Source of the DNA: Cellulomonas flavigena DSM 20109
Lineage (GTDB): Bacteria; Actinomycetota; Actinomycetes; Actinomycetales; Cellulomonadaceae
Direction: 5' to 3'
Length of the DNA stretch: 64,000 bases
Assembly: GCF_000092865.1 (NCBI RefSeq)
Contig: NC_014151.1
Span: 186,001 to 250,000 of the forward strand
The position numbers were made by a program, and so were the translations under genes. Below are positions 43,377 through 51,439 of the stretch, piece by piece (position 1 is the stretch's first letter; each line of letters begins with the position of its first letter). Below the pieces are notes generated by a model. The model saw only the letters and a program-made list of their open reading frames with translations. It was not told where the DNA came from and ran no database searches.

Positions 43377-43583
43377 CGGGCGGCCCGGACGGCGGTGGAC
43401 GGGGCGGGGCGGCGCTCGGCCAGTCGCACGCGGTACTCCTGTGCAGGTCGGCAGGGGTGGGCGGGTCCACCTCAGCCGATCGGGTGACGAGCGTCAAACG
43501 TCCGGTGTGTCCGGGTGCCGCGTGCCCGGGAGTCGACGCCGAGACGTGACCTGGAACCCCCACGGGACTCCCGCTGCGCCCGC

Positions 43584-43589
43584 TACGTT
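43584..43589 (+). promoter_or_regulatory. -10 element of the 43596 gene
   Basis: TACGTT ends six bases before the GTG start and no ribosome site is visible, which predicts a leaderless message. Confidence 0.45.
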
Positions 43590-43595
43590 CCGTGC

Positions 43596-44171
43596 GTGAC
43601 CACGCAGCTCGGCGACACCGCCACCCACCCGTCCCCCGCCGTCTACCTGCCCGGGCCGGGCCCGCGTGCGGGCGCTGCCCTCAACATGGTGGTGGCCGTC
43701 GGCGCGCTCGTCGGCGGTGTGGTGGGGCTCGTCGTGGAGGTCGGCAACGGGTTCACCGGCACCGCGCAGCGGTACGGCTCGGAGTTCCCCGTGTGGATCG
43801 TGTGGGCGGCGGGAGTCGCGCTGGGTGGCTGGATGCTCGTTCAGCGTGCCCGTCGCGCGCCGTGGTACCGCGGCTGGTCGATGATCGAGATGGTCGAGCG
43901 GCCCGACGGGATCGTGCTGTTCGTCGGCCGGCTGGGGCGCCGCCACGAGGGCCTGCAGGTGAACCGCGGCGAGACCGTCACGCTGAGCGCCGACCAGGCG
44001 AGCAGGACGACCTTCCACTACGTGGTGAGCACCCGCTCGGGGTCGATGACGTTCTCCGCCGACGGCTACGTCCACAAGCTCACGATGCAGCCCCTCGAGG
44101 AGGCGGCGGCACGGCACGGCATCACCGTCCTCACGACGGGACACGCGGACCGGATCCCGCGCCGCGTGTGA
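43596..44171 (+). CDS. small membrane protein of unknown function
   Basis: The 191-residue product has two membrane segments (about 31-53 and 67-86) and a cytoplasmic domain of about 100 residues beginning at a YRGWSMIEMVERPDGI stretch, with alternating strands that resemble a pleckstrin- or YcxB-like fold only loosely. I do not recognise the family. It stands alone between a divergent metal-hydrolase-like gene and a sigma factor gene. Confidence 0.7.
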   Translation: MTTQLGDTATHPSPAVYLPGPGPRAGAALNMVVAVGALVGGVVGLVVEVGNGFTGTAQRYGSEFPVWIVWAAGVALGGWMLVQRARRAPWYRGWSMIEMVERPDGIVLFVGRLGRRHEGLQVNRGETVTLSADQASRTTFHYVVSTRSGSMTFSADGYVHKLTMQPLEEAAARHGITVLTTGHADRIPRRV

Positions 44172-44245
44172 CCGCGGCGCGGTAACGCCCGGGCGGGTGC
44201 CGGACACGTGGCGGGTGACCCCTGTCCCGCCACGGAGGGAGGCCC

Positions 44246-44866
44246 GTGAGCCCGCCACCGCCCGGTGACGCCGACGCACGCCGCGTACGGTTCACCGACC
44301 TGTTCGACCGCACCCACGCGCCGCTGCTCGCGTATGCCGTCCGCCGCGTCGCCGATCCGGCCGACGCTGCCGACGTCGTCGCCGAGACGTTCCTGGTGGC
44401 CTGGCGTCGCCTCGACGACGTCCCGGCGGGCGAGGCGGCGCGGCCCTGGCTGTACGGCGTCGCGCGCCGCGTGCTGGCGAACCACTACCGCGGTGAGCGG
44501 CGACGGCTGGCGCTCGCGGACCGGCTGCGCGAGCAGGTCGTCGAGGCCGTCGCGCCGCACGAGCCCGTCGACCCCGTGCTGCTCCGTGCGATGGACGCCC
44601 TGCCGCCCGACGACCGCGAGCTCCTGCGTCTGGTCGCGTGGGAGGAGCTCGCGCGCGACGAGATCGCGCTCGTCCTCGGCGTCCCGCGCGCCACGGTCCG
44701 CGTCCGGCTGCACCGCGCCCGGCGACGGCTGATGGCGCAGCTCGCGGCGCTCGGCGAGGCGCGCGAGGACCCGGACCCACCTCCCACCGTGCAACGCACG
44801 GACGACATCGGACACGTCAGGAGCGGATGGGCGAGCGCCCGTCCCGGACCTCAGGAGGCGAGATGA
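44246..44866 (+). CDS. ECF-type RNA polymerase sigma factor
   Basis: The 206-residue protein has sigma region 2 (about 20-85, with DVVAETFLVAWRRLDDVP) and region 4 (about 115-165, LPPDDRELLRLVAWEELARDEIALVLGVPRATVRVRLHRARRRL, given here only by its ends). Region 3 is absent, as in ECF factors. The GTG at 44246 has GGAGGGAGG upstream. It overlaps by ATGA a gene for a single-pass membrane protein that is probably its partner. Target promoters are unknown. Confidence 0.9.
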   Translation: MSPPPPGDADARRVRFTDLFDRTHAPLLAYAVRRVADPADAADVVAETFLVAWRRLDDVPAGEAARPWLYGVARRVLANHYRGERRRLALADRLREQVVEAVAPHEPVDPVLLRAMDALPPDDRELLRLVAWEELARDEIALVLGVPRATVRVRLHRARRRLMAQLAALGEAREDPDPPPTVQRTDDIGHVRSGWASARPGPQEAR

Positions 44867-46035
44867 ACGACGACCTGGTGCGGCGCCTGCGGGCGGCGGA
44901 CCCGGCGGCGCGCCTGCACCTGCGGGCGGACGACGCGATGCGGGAGGCGATCATGACCACGGACGTCACGACGGACAGGGCGGCGCAGGTGGCGCGAGGG
45001 CGCCGGCTGCGGCGCGGGCTGGTCTCGGGAGGGCTGGCGACGGTGCTCGTCGGCGGCGGGGTCGCGTACGCCGGGGTGGTGAACGACTGGTACCGCGGTG
45101 GTGGTGCGCACGACGGGCTCACCTGCCTGACGCAGTGGGGCGGCCCCGAGGACGAGCGGTCCGGGGGGCCCGTGCTCAGCGGCGACCTCGTGGCCGACTG
45201 CCGGCGGTACCAGGAGGAGACCGGGCTGGCGGCCATCGAGGACGCGGTCGCGTTCCGGCACCAGGGGGTCCTCTACGTGGCGCCGCGCGGTGAGGTGCCC
45301 GCCGACGCGACGCTCGTCGCGGCGGGTCCGGACGACCTCGCGCTGCAGGAGCTCGAGTCGAGCCTCATGGACTGGGTGGACGGTCTCGGGTCGCTGTGCC
45401 TCGACGAGTCCGCGGCCGTCGCGGCGGCGCGTGCCGAGCTGGACCGGCTGGGGCTCGACGACTGGTCCGTCCGCACGCAGGCGTCGGTCCCCGTGGGGGC
45501 GGGCCAGGAGCCGGATCCCGGTGCCGGGTCGTGCGCCGACATCACCTACGCGTACGACACGGCGGACGAGGAGGTGGTCGACCCGGGTCTTCCGGACCCG
45601 GTCGCCGAGCCGGCGGACGCGCCCGTGCCGAGTGCGCACCCGGAGTCGGTCCCGTCCGGCGCCCGGCCGAAGACGCCGGCGTCGACGACCTCCGCGTCGG
45701 CCGCACCCGCGCCGTCACCCACGGCGGGCGACCTGGAGTGGCCGTACGGCCAGGTGCCGCGCACGCTCGCGGTCCTGCCGCACAGCAGGGCGCCCCGCGA
45801 CAGCCTGCGCGAGCACAGCGTCCCGTTCGTGTACGACCTGCGTGACCTGCTGCGGGAGCGGGTCGCGGACGCGTGCGTCGAGCTGGACGAGGCCGAGCGG
45901 ATCGTGACGGAGGCGATCGGCGACGAGCACCACTGGCCGACCGTCGTGATCGAGGACGGGGAGGTGCAGTGCACGCGCGTCGACCTGGCGGTGGGCGGCT
46001 CGATCCAGGTGAGCCTGCGCGGCCCGCGGGGGTGA
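44863..46035 (+). CDS. membrane protein, probable anti-sigma partner of the ECF factor
   Basis: The 390-residue protein has a cytoplasmic N-terminus of about 45 residues with a conserved-looking NDDLVRRLRAADPAARL start, one membrane helix (about 47-67) and a large external part. The external part has two similar sections separated by a Pro/Ala/Ser-rich linker (about 230-285). Overlap with the sigma gene and the topology suit an anti-sigma factor that senses an extracellular signal, but the zinc HxxxCxxC motif of ZAS anti-sigma factors is absent. The role is therefore inferred from context. Confidence 0.7.
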   Translation: MNDDLVRRLRAADPAARLHLRADDAMREAIMTTDVTTDRAAQVARGRRLRRGLVSGGLATVLVGGGVAYAGVVNDWYRGGGAHDGLTCLTQWGGPEDERSGGPVLSGDLVADCRRYQEETGLAAIEDAVAFRHQGVLYVAPRGEVPADATLVAAGPDDLALQELESSLMDWVDGLGSLCLDESAAVAAARAELDRLGLDDWSVRTQASVPVGAGQEPDPGAGSCADITYAYDTADEEVVDPGLPDPVAEPADAPVPSAHPESVPSGARPKTPASTTSASAAPAPSPTAGDLEWPYGQVPRTLAVLPHSRAPRDSLREHSVPFVYDLRDLLRERVADACVELDEAERIVTEAIGDEHHWPTVVIEDGEVQCTRVDLAVGGSIQVSLRGPRG

Positions 46036-46060
46036 GCTGCTCGGTCTGACGGTGACGCCC

Positions 46061-46104
46061 CGTCCCACCCCGGACCGGACGTGTGTCCGGTCCGGGGTGG
46101 GACG
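46061..46104 (+). terminator. 20-bp perfect hairpin after the sigma operon
   Basis: Bases 46061-46080 pair perfectly with 46085-46104 around the loop GTGT, the longest perfect stem seen in the window. It begins 26 bases after the stop codon and separates the sigma operon from the siderophore operon. Confidence 0.88.
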
Positions 46105-46129
46105 GGTGTTGCGTCCCGGCTTCCATGCC

Positions 46130-46164
46130 GTAGGTTAGGCGCGCCTTAGTGAGGCGAGCCTCAC
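46130..46164 (+). promoter_or_regulatory. iron box (DmdR/IdeR type) in front of desA
   Basis: GTAGGTTAGGCGCGCCTTA at 46130-46148 fits the DtxR-family consensus TTAGGTTAGGCTCACCTAA at most positions. A perfect dyad, GTGAGGC and GCCTCAC (46149-46155, 46158-46164), follows at once and may be a second half of the control region. Both precede the desA GTG at 46185. Repression by iron-loaded DmdR or IdeR is the known control of desferrioxamine operons. Confidence 0.75.
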
Positions 46165-46184
46165 CACACCGCAGGGGAGAACGC

Positions 46185-47639
46185 GTGCACGAGCTGCTGT
46201 CCGCCGCGAGCGCCGACGCCTACGTCGACGCCATGCGCGGCACCGTCGACCGGGTCGCCACCCGGTTCCGCACCACCACCCAGCCGTTCTCGGGCGCGTC
46301 CCGCGAGCAGCTCCAGGCCCTCGTCGACGCGGTCGACCTCGATGCCCCGGGCCGCGGCACCCCCGCGGCCCTGCGCGAGATCGACGAGCTGTTCGCGCAG
46401 CACGCCGTGTGGTTCCACGACCCCGCGTACACCGCGCACCTCAACTGCCCGGTCGCGCTGCCGGCCGTCGCGGCCGAGGCCGTGCTCGCGGCGGTCAACC
46501 CGAGCGTCGACACGTACGATCAGTCGACGGTCGGCACGCTCATGGAGCGCCGCCTGGTCGCGTGGACGGCCCGGCGCATCGGGTTCCTGGCCGGGGGCGG
46601 GGTGTTCACGTCCGGCGGCACGCAGTCCAACCTGCAGGCGCTGCTGCTGGCCCGCGAGCACGCGCTGGCCACGGCACCGGGGGTGCGGGCCTCGGACCTC
46701 GTGGTCCTCGCGACCGCGTCGAGCCACTTCTCGGTGCAGCGCGCCGCGTACCTGCTGGGCCTCGCGCCCGACGCGGTGCGGCTCGTGCCCGTCGACGAGC
46801 GCGGGCGGATGCGCCCCGACGCGCTGCGCATCGCGCTGCGGCACGTCGCCGACGACGGCCGGTACACCGCCGCCGTCGTCGCGACGGCCGGCACCACCGA
46901 CCGCGGCTGCCTCGACCCGCTCGCGGACGTCGCGGACATGTGCGACGCGGCCGACGTGTGGTTGCACGTCGACGCCGCGTACGGCTGCGGGCTGCTCGTC
47001 AGCCGCACGCGCCGGCACCTGCTCGACGGCATCGAGCGCGCCCGCTCGGTGACGGTCGACTTCCACAAGGCGTTCTTCCAGCCGGTGTCGTCGTCCGCGC
47101 TCGTCGTGCGGCACACCGCGGACCTGCGCCTGGTCGCGCACCACCACGACTACCTCAACCCCGCGGGGGAGGACGAGCCCAACCAGGTCGACGTGTCCCT
47201 GCAGACCACGCGCCGGTTCGACGCGCTCAAGCTGTGGGCGACCCTGCGCGCGCTCGGTGCCGACCGCCTCGGCGAGATGGTGGACGCGACCATCGACCTG
47301 GCCGCGGCCGTGCACGACCTCGTCGCGGACGACCCGGACCTGCGCCTGCTGGCGCCGACCGACCTGTCGACGGTGCTCTTCCGCTACCAGCCGGACGGGC
47401 TGGACGACGCCCACGCGGACGCGCTCGTCGGCGAGGTGCGCCGAGTGCTGTTCGGCTCGGGCCGCGCGCTCGTCGCCCGCACGACTCTCGACGGCCGCCC
47501 GTGCCTCAAGCTCACGCTGCTCAACCCGGCCACGACGGTGGCGGACGTGCGGCACGTGCTCGAGCTCGTCCGGCAGACGGCCGCTGCGCTCGTCGAGCGC
47601 GACGACCTGCTGCGCCCGGACGCGGCGGTGGCCCTGTGA
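46185..47639 (+). CDS. desA: lysine decarboxylase of desferrioxamine biosynthesis
   Basis: The 484-residue protein belongs to group II pyridoxal-phosphate decarboxylases, with FTSGGTQSNLQALLLAR, HVDAAYG and the cofactor Lys295 in DFHKAFFQP. As the first gene of a desABCD set it should decarboxylate lysine to cadaverine. The GTG at 46185 has GGGGAG upstream. It lies behind an iron box and overlaps desB by GTGA. Order and motifs make the call strong. Confidence 0.94.
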   Translation: MHELLSAASADAYVDAMRGTVDRVATRFRTTTQPFSGASREQLQALVDAVDLDAPGRGTPAALREIDELFAQHAVWFHDPAYTAHLNCPVALPAVAAEAVLAAVNPSVDTYDQSTVGTLMERRLVAWTARRIGFLAGGGVFTSGGTQSNLQALLLAREHALATAPGVRASDLVVLATASSHFSVQRAAYLLGLAPDAVRLVPVDERGRMRPDALRIALRHVADDGRYTAAVVATAGTTDRGCLDPLADVADMCDAADVWLHVDAAYGCGLLVSRTRRHLLDGIERARSVTVDFHKAFFQPVSSSALVVRHTADLRLVAHHHDYLNPAGEDEPNQVDVSLQTTRRFDALKLWATLRALGADRLGEMVDATIDLAAAVHDLVADDPDLRLLAPTDLSTVLFRYQPDGLDDAHADALVGEVRRVLFGSGRALVARTTLDGRPCLKLTLLNPATTVADVRHVLELVRQTAAALVERDDLLRPDAAVAL

Positions 47640-49006
47640 GCGCGGCGCAGGTGCGTCCCGACGCGCCCGTCCACGACCTCGTGGGCGTCGGCATCGGCCC
47701 GTTCAACCTGGGCCTCGCGGCGCTCGCCGCCCCGCTCGACCTCGACGCGGTCTTCCTCGACCGCGCCGACGAGTTCCGCTGGCACCCGGGCATGATGCTC
47801 GAGGGCGCGACCATCCAGGTCCCGTTCCTCGCAGACCTCGTGACGATGGCCGACCCGACCAGCCCGTACTCGTTCCTCGCGTGGCTCAAGGCCACCGGCC
47901 GGCTGTACGCGTTCTACATCCGCGAGTCGTTCTACCCGCTGCGCGCCGAGTACGACGCGTACTGCCGGTGGGTCGCCGAGCAGCTCCCGGCGCTGCGGTG
48001 GGGGCGCACGGTGACGTCGGTCGAGGTCGACCCGCACGACGCGGACCTGTACGTCGTCCACGCCGCCACGGCGAGCGGCGTCGAGTCGTACCGCACGCGG
48101 CACGTCGTGCTGGGCGTCGGCACGCAGCCCGTCGTCCCGGCGGCCCTGCGTGACCTCCCGGGCCCGGCGGTGCACTCGGCCGACTACCTCACGCACCGCG
48201 ACGCGCTGCAGGCGGCGGGGTCGGTGACGGTCGTCGGCTCGGGGCAGTCGGCGGCGGAGGTCTACCGCGACCTGCTCGAGGCGACGGGCCCGGGCGGGCC
48301 GCGCCTGGACTGGGTGACGCGCTCGCCGCGGTTCTTCCCCATGGAGTACACCAAGCTGACGCTCGAGATGACGTCGCCGGAGTACACCGACCACTTCCAC
48401 GCCCTGCCGGCGGAGCTGCGCGACCGCCTCACGCGCGAGCAGCGCGGCCTGTACAAGGGCATCAGCGGCGACCTCGTCGACGACATCTACGACACGCTCT
48501 ACCGCAAGAGCGCGACGGGCGCGGTGCCGACGACGCTGCTGTCGGACACCGAGGTGCTCGGCGCCACGTGGGACGGTGAGCGGTACACGCTGCGCCTGCG
48601 GCACGCGCAGCTCGGCGTCGAGCACGAGCGCACCACCGACGCGCTCGTGCTGGCCACGGGCTACGCGGCCCAGGTGCCCGACGTCGTCCTGGGCATCGCG
48701 CACCGCCTCGCGTGGGACGATCGCGGTCGGCTCGACGTCGCGCGGGACTACTCCGTCGACGGTGGCCGCAGGAGGGTGTTCGTGCAGAACGGCGAGGAGC
48801 ACACGCACGGCCTGACCGCGCCCGACCTCGGCTTCGGGGCGTGGCGCTCGTCCGCGATCCTCGCGGCCGTGTGCGGGCGTGAGGTGTACCCGCGCGAGCA
48901 GCGCATCGCGTTCCAGGAGTTCGGCGTCCCGACGGGGGCGCACCCGGCGCCCGCCGGGACGGTGACCGCGCCGCTCGCGACCGCCGCCGACGGGACTCCG
49001 CGGTGA
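47636..49006 (+). CDS. desB: cadaverine N-monooxygenase
   Basis: The 456-residue flavoprotein resembles lysine and ornithine N-hydroxylases: VGVGIGPFNLGLAALA binds FAD, VVGSGQSAAEVYRDL binds NADPH, and the C-terminal ATGY motif is present in VLATGYAAQVPD. In this operon it should make N-hydroxycadaverine. It overlaps desA and desC by GTGA. Confidence 0.94.
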   Translation: MSAAQVRPDAPVHDLVGVGIGPFNLGLAALAAPLDLDAVFLDRADEFRWHPGMMLEGATIQVPFLADLVTMADPTSPYSFLAWLKATGRLYAFYIRESFYPLRAEYDAYCRWVAEQLPALRWGRTVTSVEVDPHDADLYVVHAATASGVESYRTRHVVLGVGTQPVVPAALRDLPGPAVHSADYLTHRDALQAAGSVTVVGSGQSAAEVYRDLLEATGPGGPRLDWVTRSPRFFPMEYTKLTLEMTSPEYTDHFHALPAELRDRLTREQRGLYKGISGDLVDDIYDTLYRKSATGAVPTTLLSDTEVLGATWDGERYTLRLRHAQLGVEHERTTDALVLATGYAAQVPDVVLGIAHRLAWDDRGRLDVARDYSVDGGRRRVFVQNGEEHTHGLTAPDLGFGAWRSSAILAAVCGREVYPREQRIAFQEFGVPTGAHPAPAGTVTAPLATAADGTPR

Positions 49007-49632
49007 CGGGCTGGCGCGGCCAGCCGACCGAGCCGCTGTCCGCCGAGACGGTCCGCGACGAGGCATGGAAGCACATCGGCCCGATCCGCCTCGACCGCGT
49101 CGTCCCGGAGCGCGACGCCCTGGCGCTGCACCACTGGCTCACGCACCCGTCGTCGGCGTTCTGGCAGATGACGGAGCTGGGTCTCGACGAGGTGCTGGCG
49201 TACTCCCGGCGCGTGGCCGACGCGACCGACGAGCACGCGTGGATCGGCCGCATCGGCGGGCGCCCGCGGTTCATGGTCGAGACCTACGACCCGTCGCGCG
49301 TCCTGCTCGCCGGCCTCTACCGCGCCCGCACCGGCGACGTCGGCATGCACCTGCTCACCGCCCCGGCCGAGGGCCCGCGCCTGCACGGCCTCACCGACGC
49401 CGTCATGGCCGCGACCATGCGGTTCTGCTTCCGCACGCTGCGCGCCCAGCGCGTCGTCGTCGAGCCCGACGTCCGCAACACCGCGATCGCCGCCAAGAAC
49501 GCCGCCGCCGGCTTCCGCGTGGTCCGCGAGATCGACCTGCCCGGCAAGCGCGCGGCGCTGTCCGTCTGCACCCGCGAGGACTTCGCGGCCAGCCGACTCG
49601 GCGCCCGGACCATCCACGAGGACCCCCGATGA
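49003..49632 (+). CDS. desC: hydroxycadaverine N-acyltransferase
   Basis: The 209-residue protein is a GNAT enzyme of the siderophore type (IucB/RhbD-like), seen in RDEAWKHIGPIRLDRVVPERD, AFWQMTELGLDEV and the acyl-CoA region EPDVRNTAIAAKNAAAGFRVV. It should add acetyl or succinyl groups to N-hydroxycadaverine. Substrate tolerance of DesC sets which desferrioxamines form. It overlaps both neighbours by four bases. Confidence 0.93.
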   Translation: MTGWRGQPTEPLSAETVRDEAWKHIGPIRLDRVVPERDALALHHWLTHPSSAFWQMTELGLDEVLAYSRRVADATDEHAWIGRIGGRPRFMVETYDPSRVLLAGLYRARTGDVGMHLLTAPAEGPRLHGLTDAVMAATMRFCFRTLRAQRVVVEPDVRNTAIAAKNAAAGFRVVREIDLPGKRAALSVCTREDFAASRLGARTIHEDPR

Positions 49633-51437
49633 CCCTGACCGCCGTCGCACCCGCCCCCGTCCGGCCGCACACCGCCGACCACCTCACCCCCGAGCACATG
49701 GCCGCCGCCCAGCGGCACCTGGTGACCAAGGCCCTCGCGGAGTTCGCGCACGAGCGCCTGATCGCCCCGGCACTCGACCGGACCGTGCCGGCCGACGGCG
49801 ACGTGCGCGCCTACGTCCTCACGCTCGACGCCCCCGACGGGCACCGGGCCGTCTACCGCTTCCGGGCCCGGCGTCTCGCCCTCGAGCACTGGGCGATCGA
49901 CGCCGCGTCCCTCGAGCGCGAGGTCGACGGCAGCCCCGCGCCGCTCGACGTGCAGGACCTCGTGCTCGAGCTGCAGCCGCTGCTGCAGGTGCCGGACGAC
50001 ATGCTGCCGCTGTACCTCGAGGAGCTCGCCTCGACGCTCGCGAGCCACGCCTACCGGCGCGCGCGCCCGCAGCCGACGGTCGCGGAGCTGCTCGACGCGG
50101 ACCTGCTGACGGTCGAGTCCGCGATGACCGAGGGGCACCCGTGCTTCGTCGCGAACAACGGGCGCATCGGGTTCGGGGTCTCGGAGCACGCCGCCTATGC
50201 GCCTGAGGCGGCGCAGCCCGTGCGGCTGCTGTGGCTGGGCGTGCGGCGGGCCGTCAGCCACGTCGCGACGGGCGAGGGCCTGAGCGAGGAGACGCTGTAC
50301 CGGCACGAGCTCGACGACGCGACGCGCGACGCGTTCGCCGCACGGCTGCGCGACCTGGGGCTGGACCCCGCGGAGTACCGGTACCTGCCGGTGCACCCGT
50401 GGCAGTGGGAGCACCGCCTCGCGATCACGTTCGCGCCGGACGTCGCGCGGCGCGACCTCGTGCTGCTGGGGGAGTCCGACGACACCTACCGCCCGCAGCA
50501 GTCGGTGCGCACGCTCATGAACGTCGACCGGCCCGACCGGCACTACGTGAAGACGGCCGTCGCGATCCAGAACATGGGGTTCCTGCGCGGGCTGTCGCCG
50601 TACTACATGCGCACGACGCCCGCGATCAACGACTGGGTCGCGAGCCTCGTCGACACGGACACCGAGCTCGCCGCGTGCGGTGTGCGGCTGCTGCGCGAGC
50701 GCGCGTCGATCGGGTACACGGGTGACGCGTACCACCGCACCGCCGAGCCCTCGAAGCACCGGGCCATGGTCGCGGCGCTGTGGCGCGAGCAGCCGGTGCT
50801 CGCGCCCGGGCAGCGGGCCACGACGATGGCCGCGCTGCTGCACCGCGACGCCGCCGGCGACGCGTACGCGACGGCCGCCGTCCGCGCGTCCGGCCTCGAC
50901 CCCGTCGACTGGCTGCGCGCCTACCTGCGGGTCTACCTGCGCCCGCTCGTGCACTGCCTGCGCGCGTACGACCTGGCGTTCATGCCGCACGGCGAGAACG
51001 TCATCCTCGTCTGGGAGGACCATGTGCCCGTCGGCGCGTTCCTCAAGGACATCGGCGAGGAGATCGCCGTGCTGTCCGACCGGCCGCTGCCCGAGGACGT
51101 CGAGCGGGTGCGGACCGTGGTGGACGACGAGGAGAAGGCGCTGGCGATCTTCACCGACGTGTTCGACGGCGTGCTGCGGCACCTCGCGGCGGTCCTCGTG
51201 ACCGACGGCGTGCTGGCCGAGGACGCGTTCTGGGACCTCGTCGCCGAGACCATCGACGCGCACCTGGCCGACCACCCGGACCTGCCGTCGGGCGTGGACC
51301 TGCGTGCGCCGCGGTTCAAGCACTCGTGCCTCAACCGGCTGCAGCTGCGCAACACCGAGCACATGGTCGACCTCACCGACCTGTCGGGGTCGCTGATCTA
51401 CGCGGGCACGCTCGCCAACCCCGTCGCGCGGTCCTGA
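49629..51437 (+). CDS. desD: NIS siderophore synthetase (IucA/IucC family)
   Basis: The 602-residue protein has the IucA/IucC core, with VESAMTEGHPCFVANNGRIGF, YLPVHPWQWEH and SVRTLMNVDRPDRHYVKTAV, and the C-terminal FhuF-like part ending in SGSLIYAGTLANP. DesD joins hydroxamate units with ATP and closes the ring of desferrioxamine E. It completes the four-gene pathway. A penicillin-acylase-type gene follows after two bases. Confidence 0.95.
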   Translation: MTLTAVAPAPVRPHTADHLTPEHMAAAQRHLVTKALAEFAHERLIAPALDRTVPADGDVRAYVLTLDAPDGHRAVYRFRARRLALEHWAIDAASLEREVDGSPAPLDVQDLVLELQPLLQVPDDMLPLYLEELASTLASHAYRRARPQPTVAELLDADLLTVESAMTEGHPCFVANNGRIGFGVSEHAAYAPEAAQPVRLLWLGVRRAVSHVATGEGLSEETLYRHELDDATRDAFAARLRDLGLDPAEYRYLPVHPWQWEHRLAITFAPDVARRDLVLLGESDDTYRPQQSVRTLMNVDRPDRHYVKTAVAIQNMGFLRGLSPYYMRTTPAINDWVASLVDTDTELAACGVRLLRERASIGYTGDAYHRTAEPSKHRAMVAALWREQPVLAPGQRATTMAALLHRDAAGDAYATAAVRASGLDPVDWLRAYLRVYLRPLVHCLRAYDLAFMPHGENVILVWEDHVPVGAFLKDIGEEIAVLSDRPLPEDVERVRTVVDDEEKALAIFTDVFDGVLRHLAAVLVTDGVLAEDAFWDLVAETIDAHLADHPDLPSGVDLRAPRFKHSCLNRLQLRNTEHMVDLTDLSGSLIYAGTLANPVARS

Positions 51438-51439
51438 AC

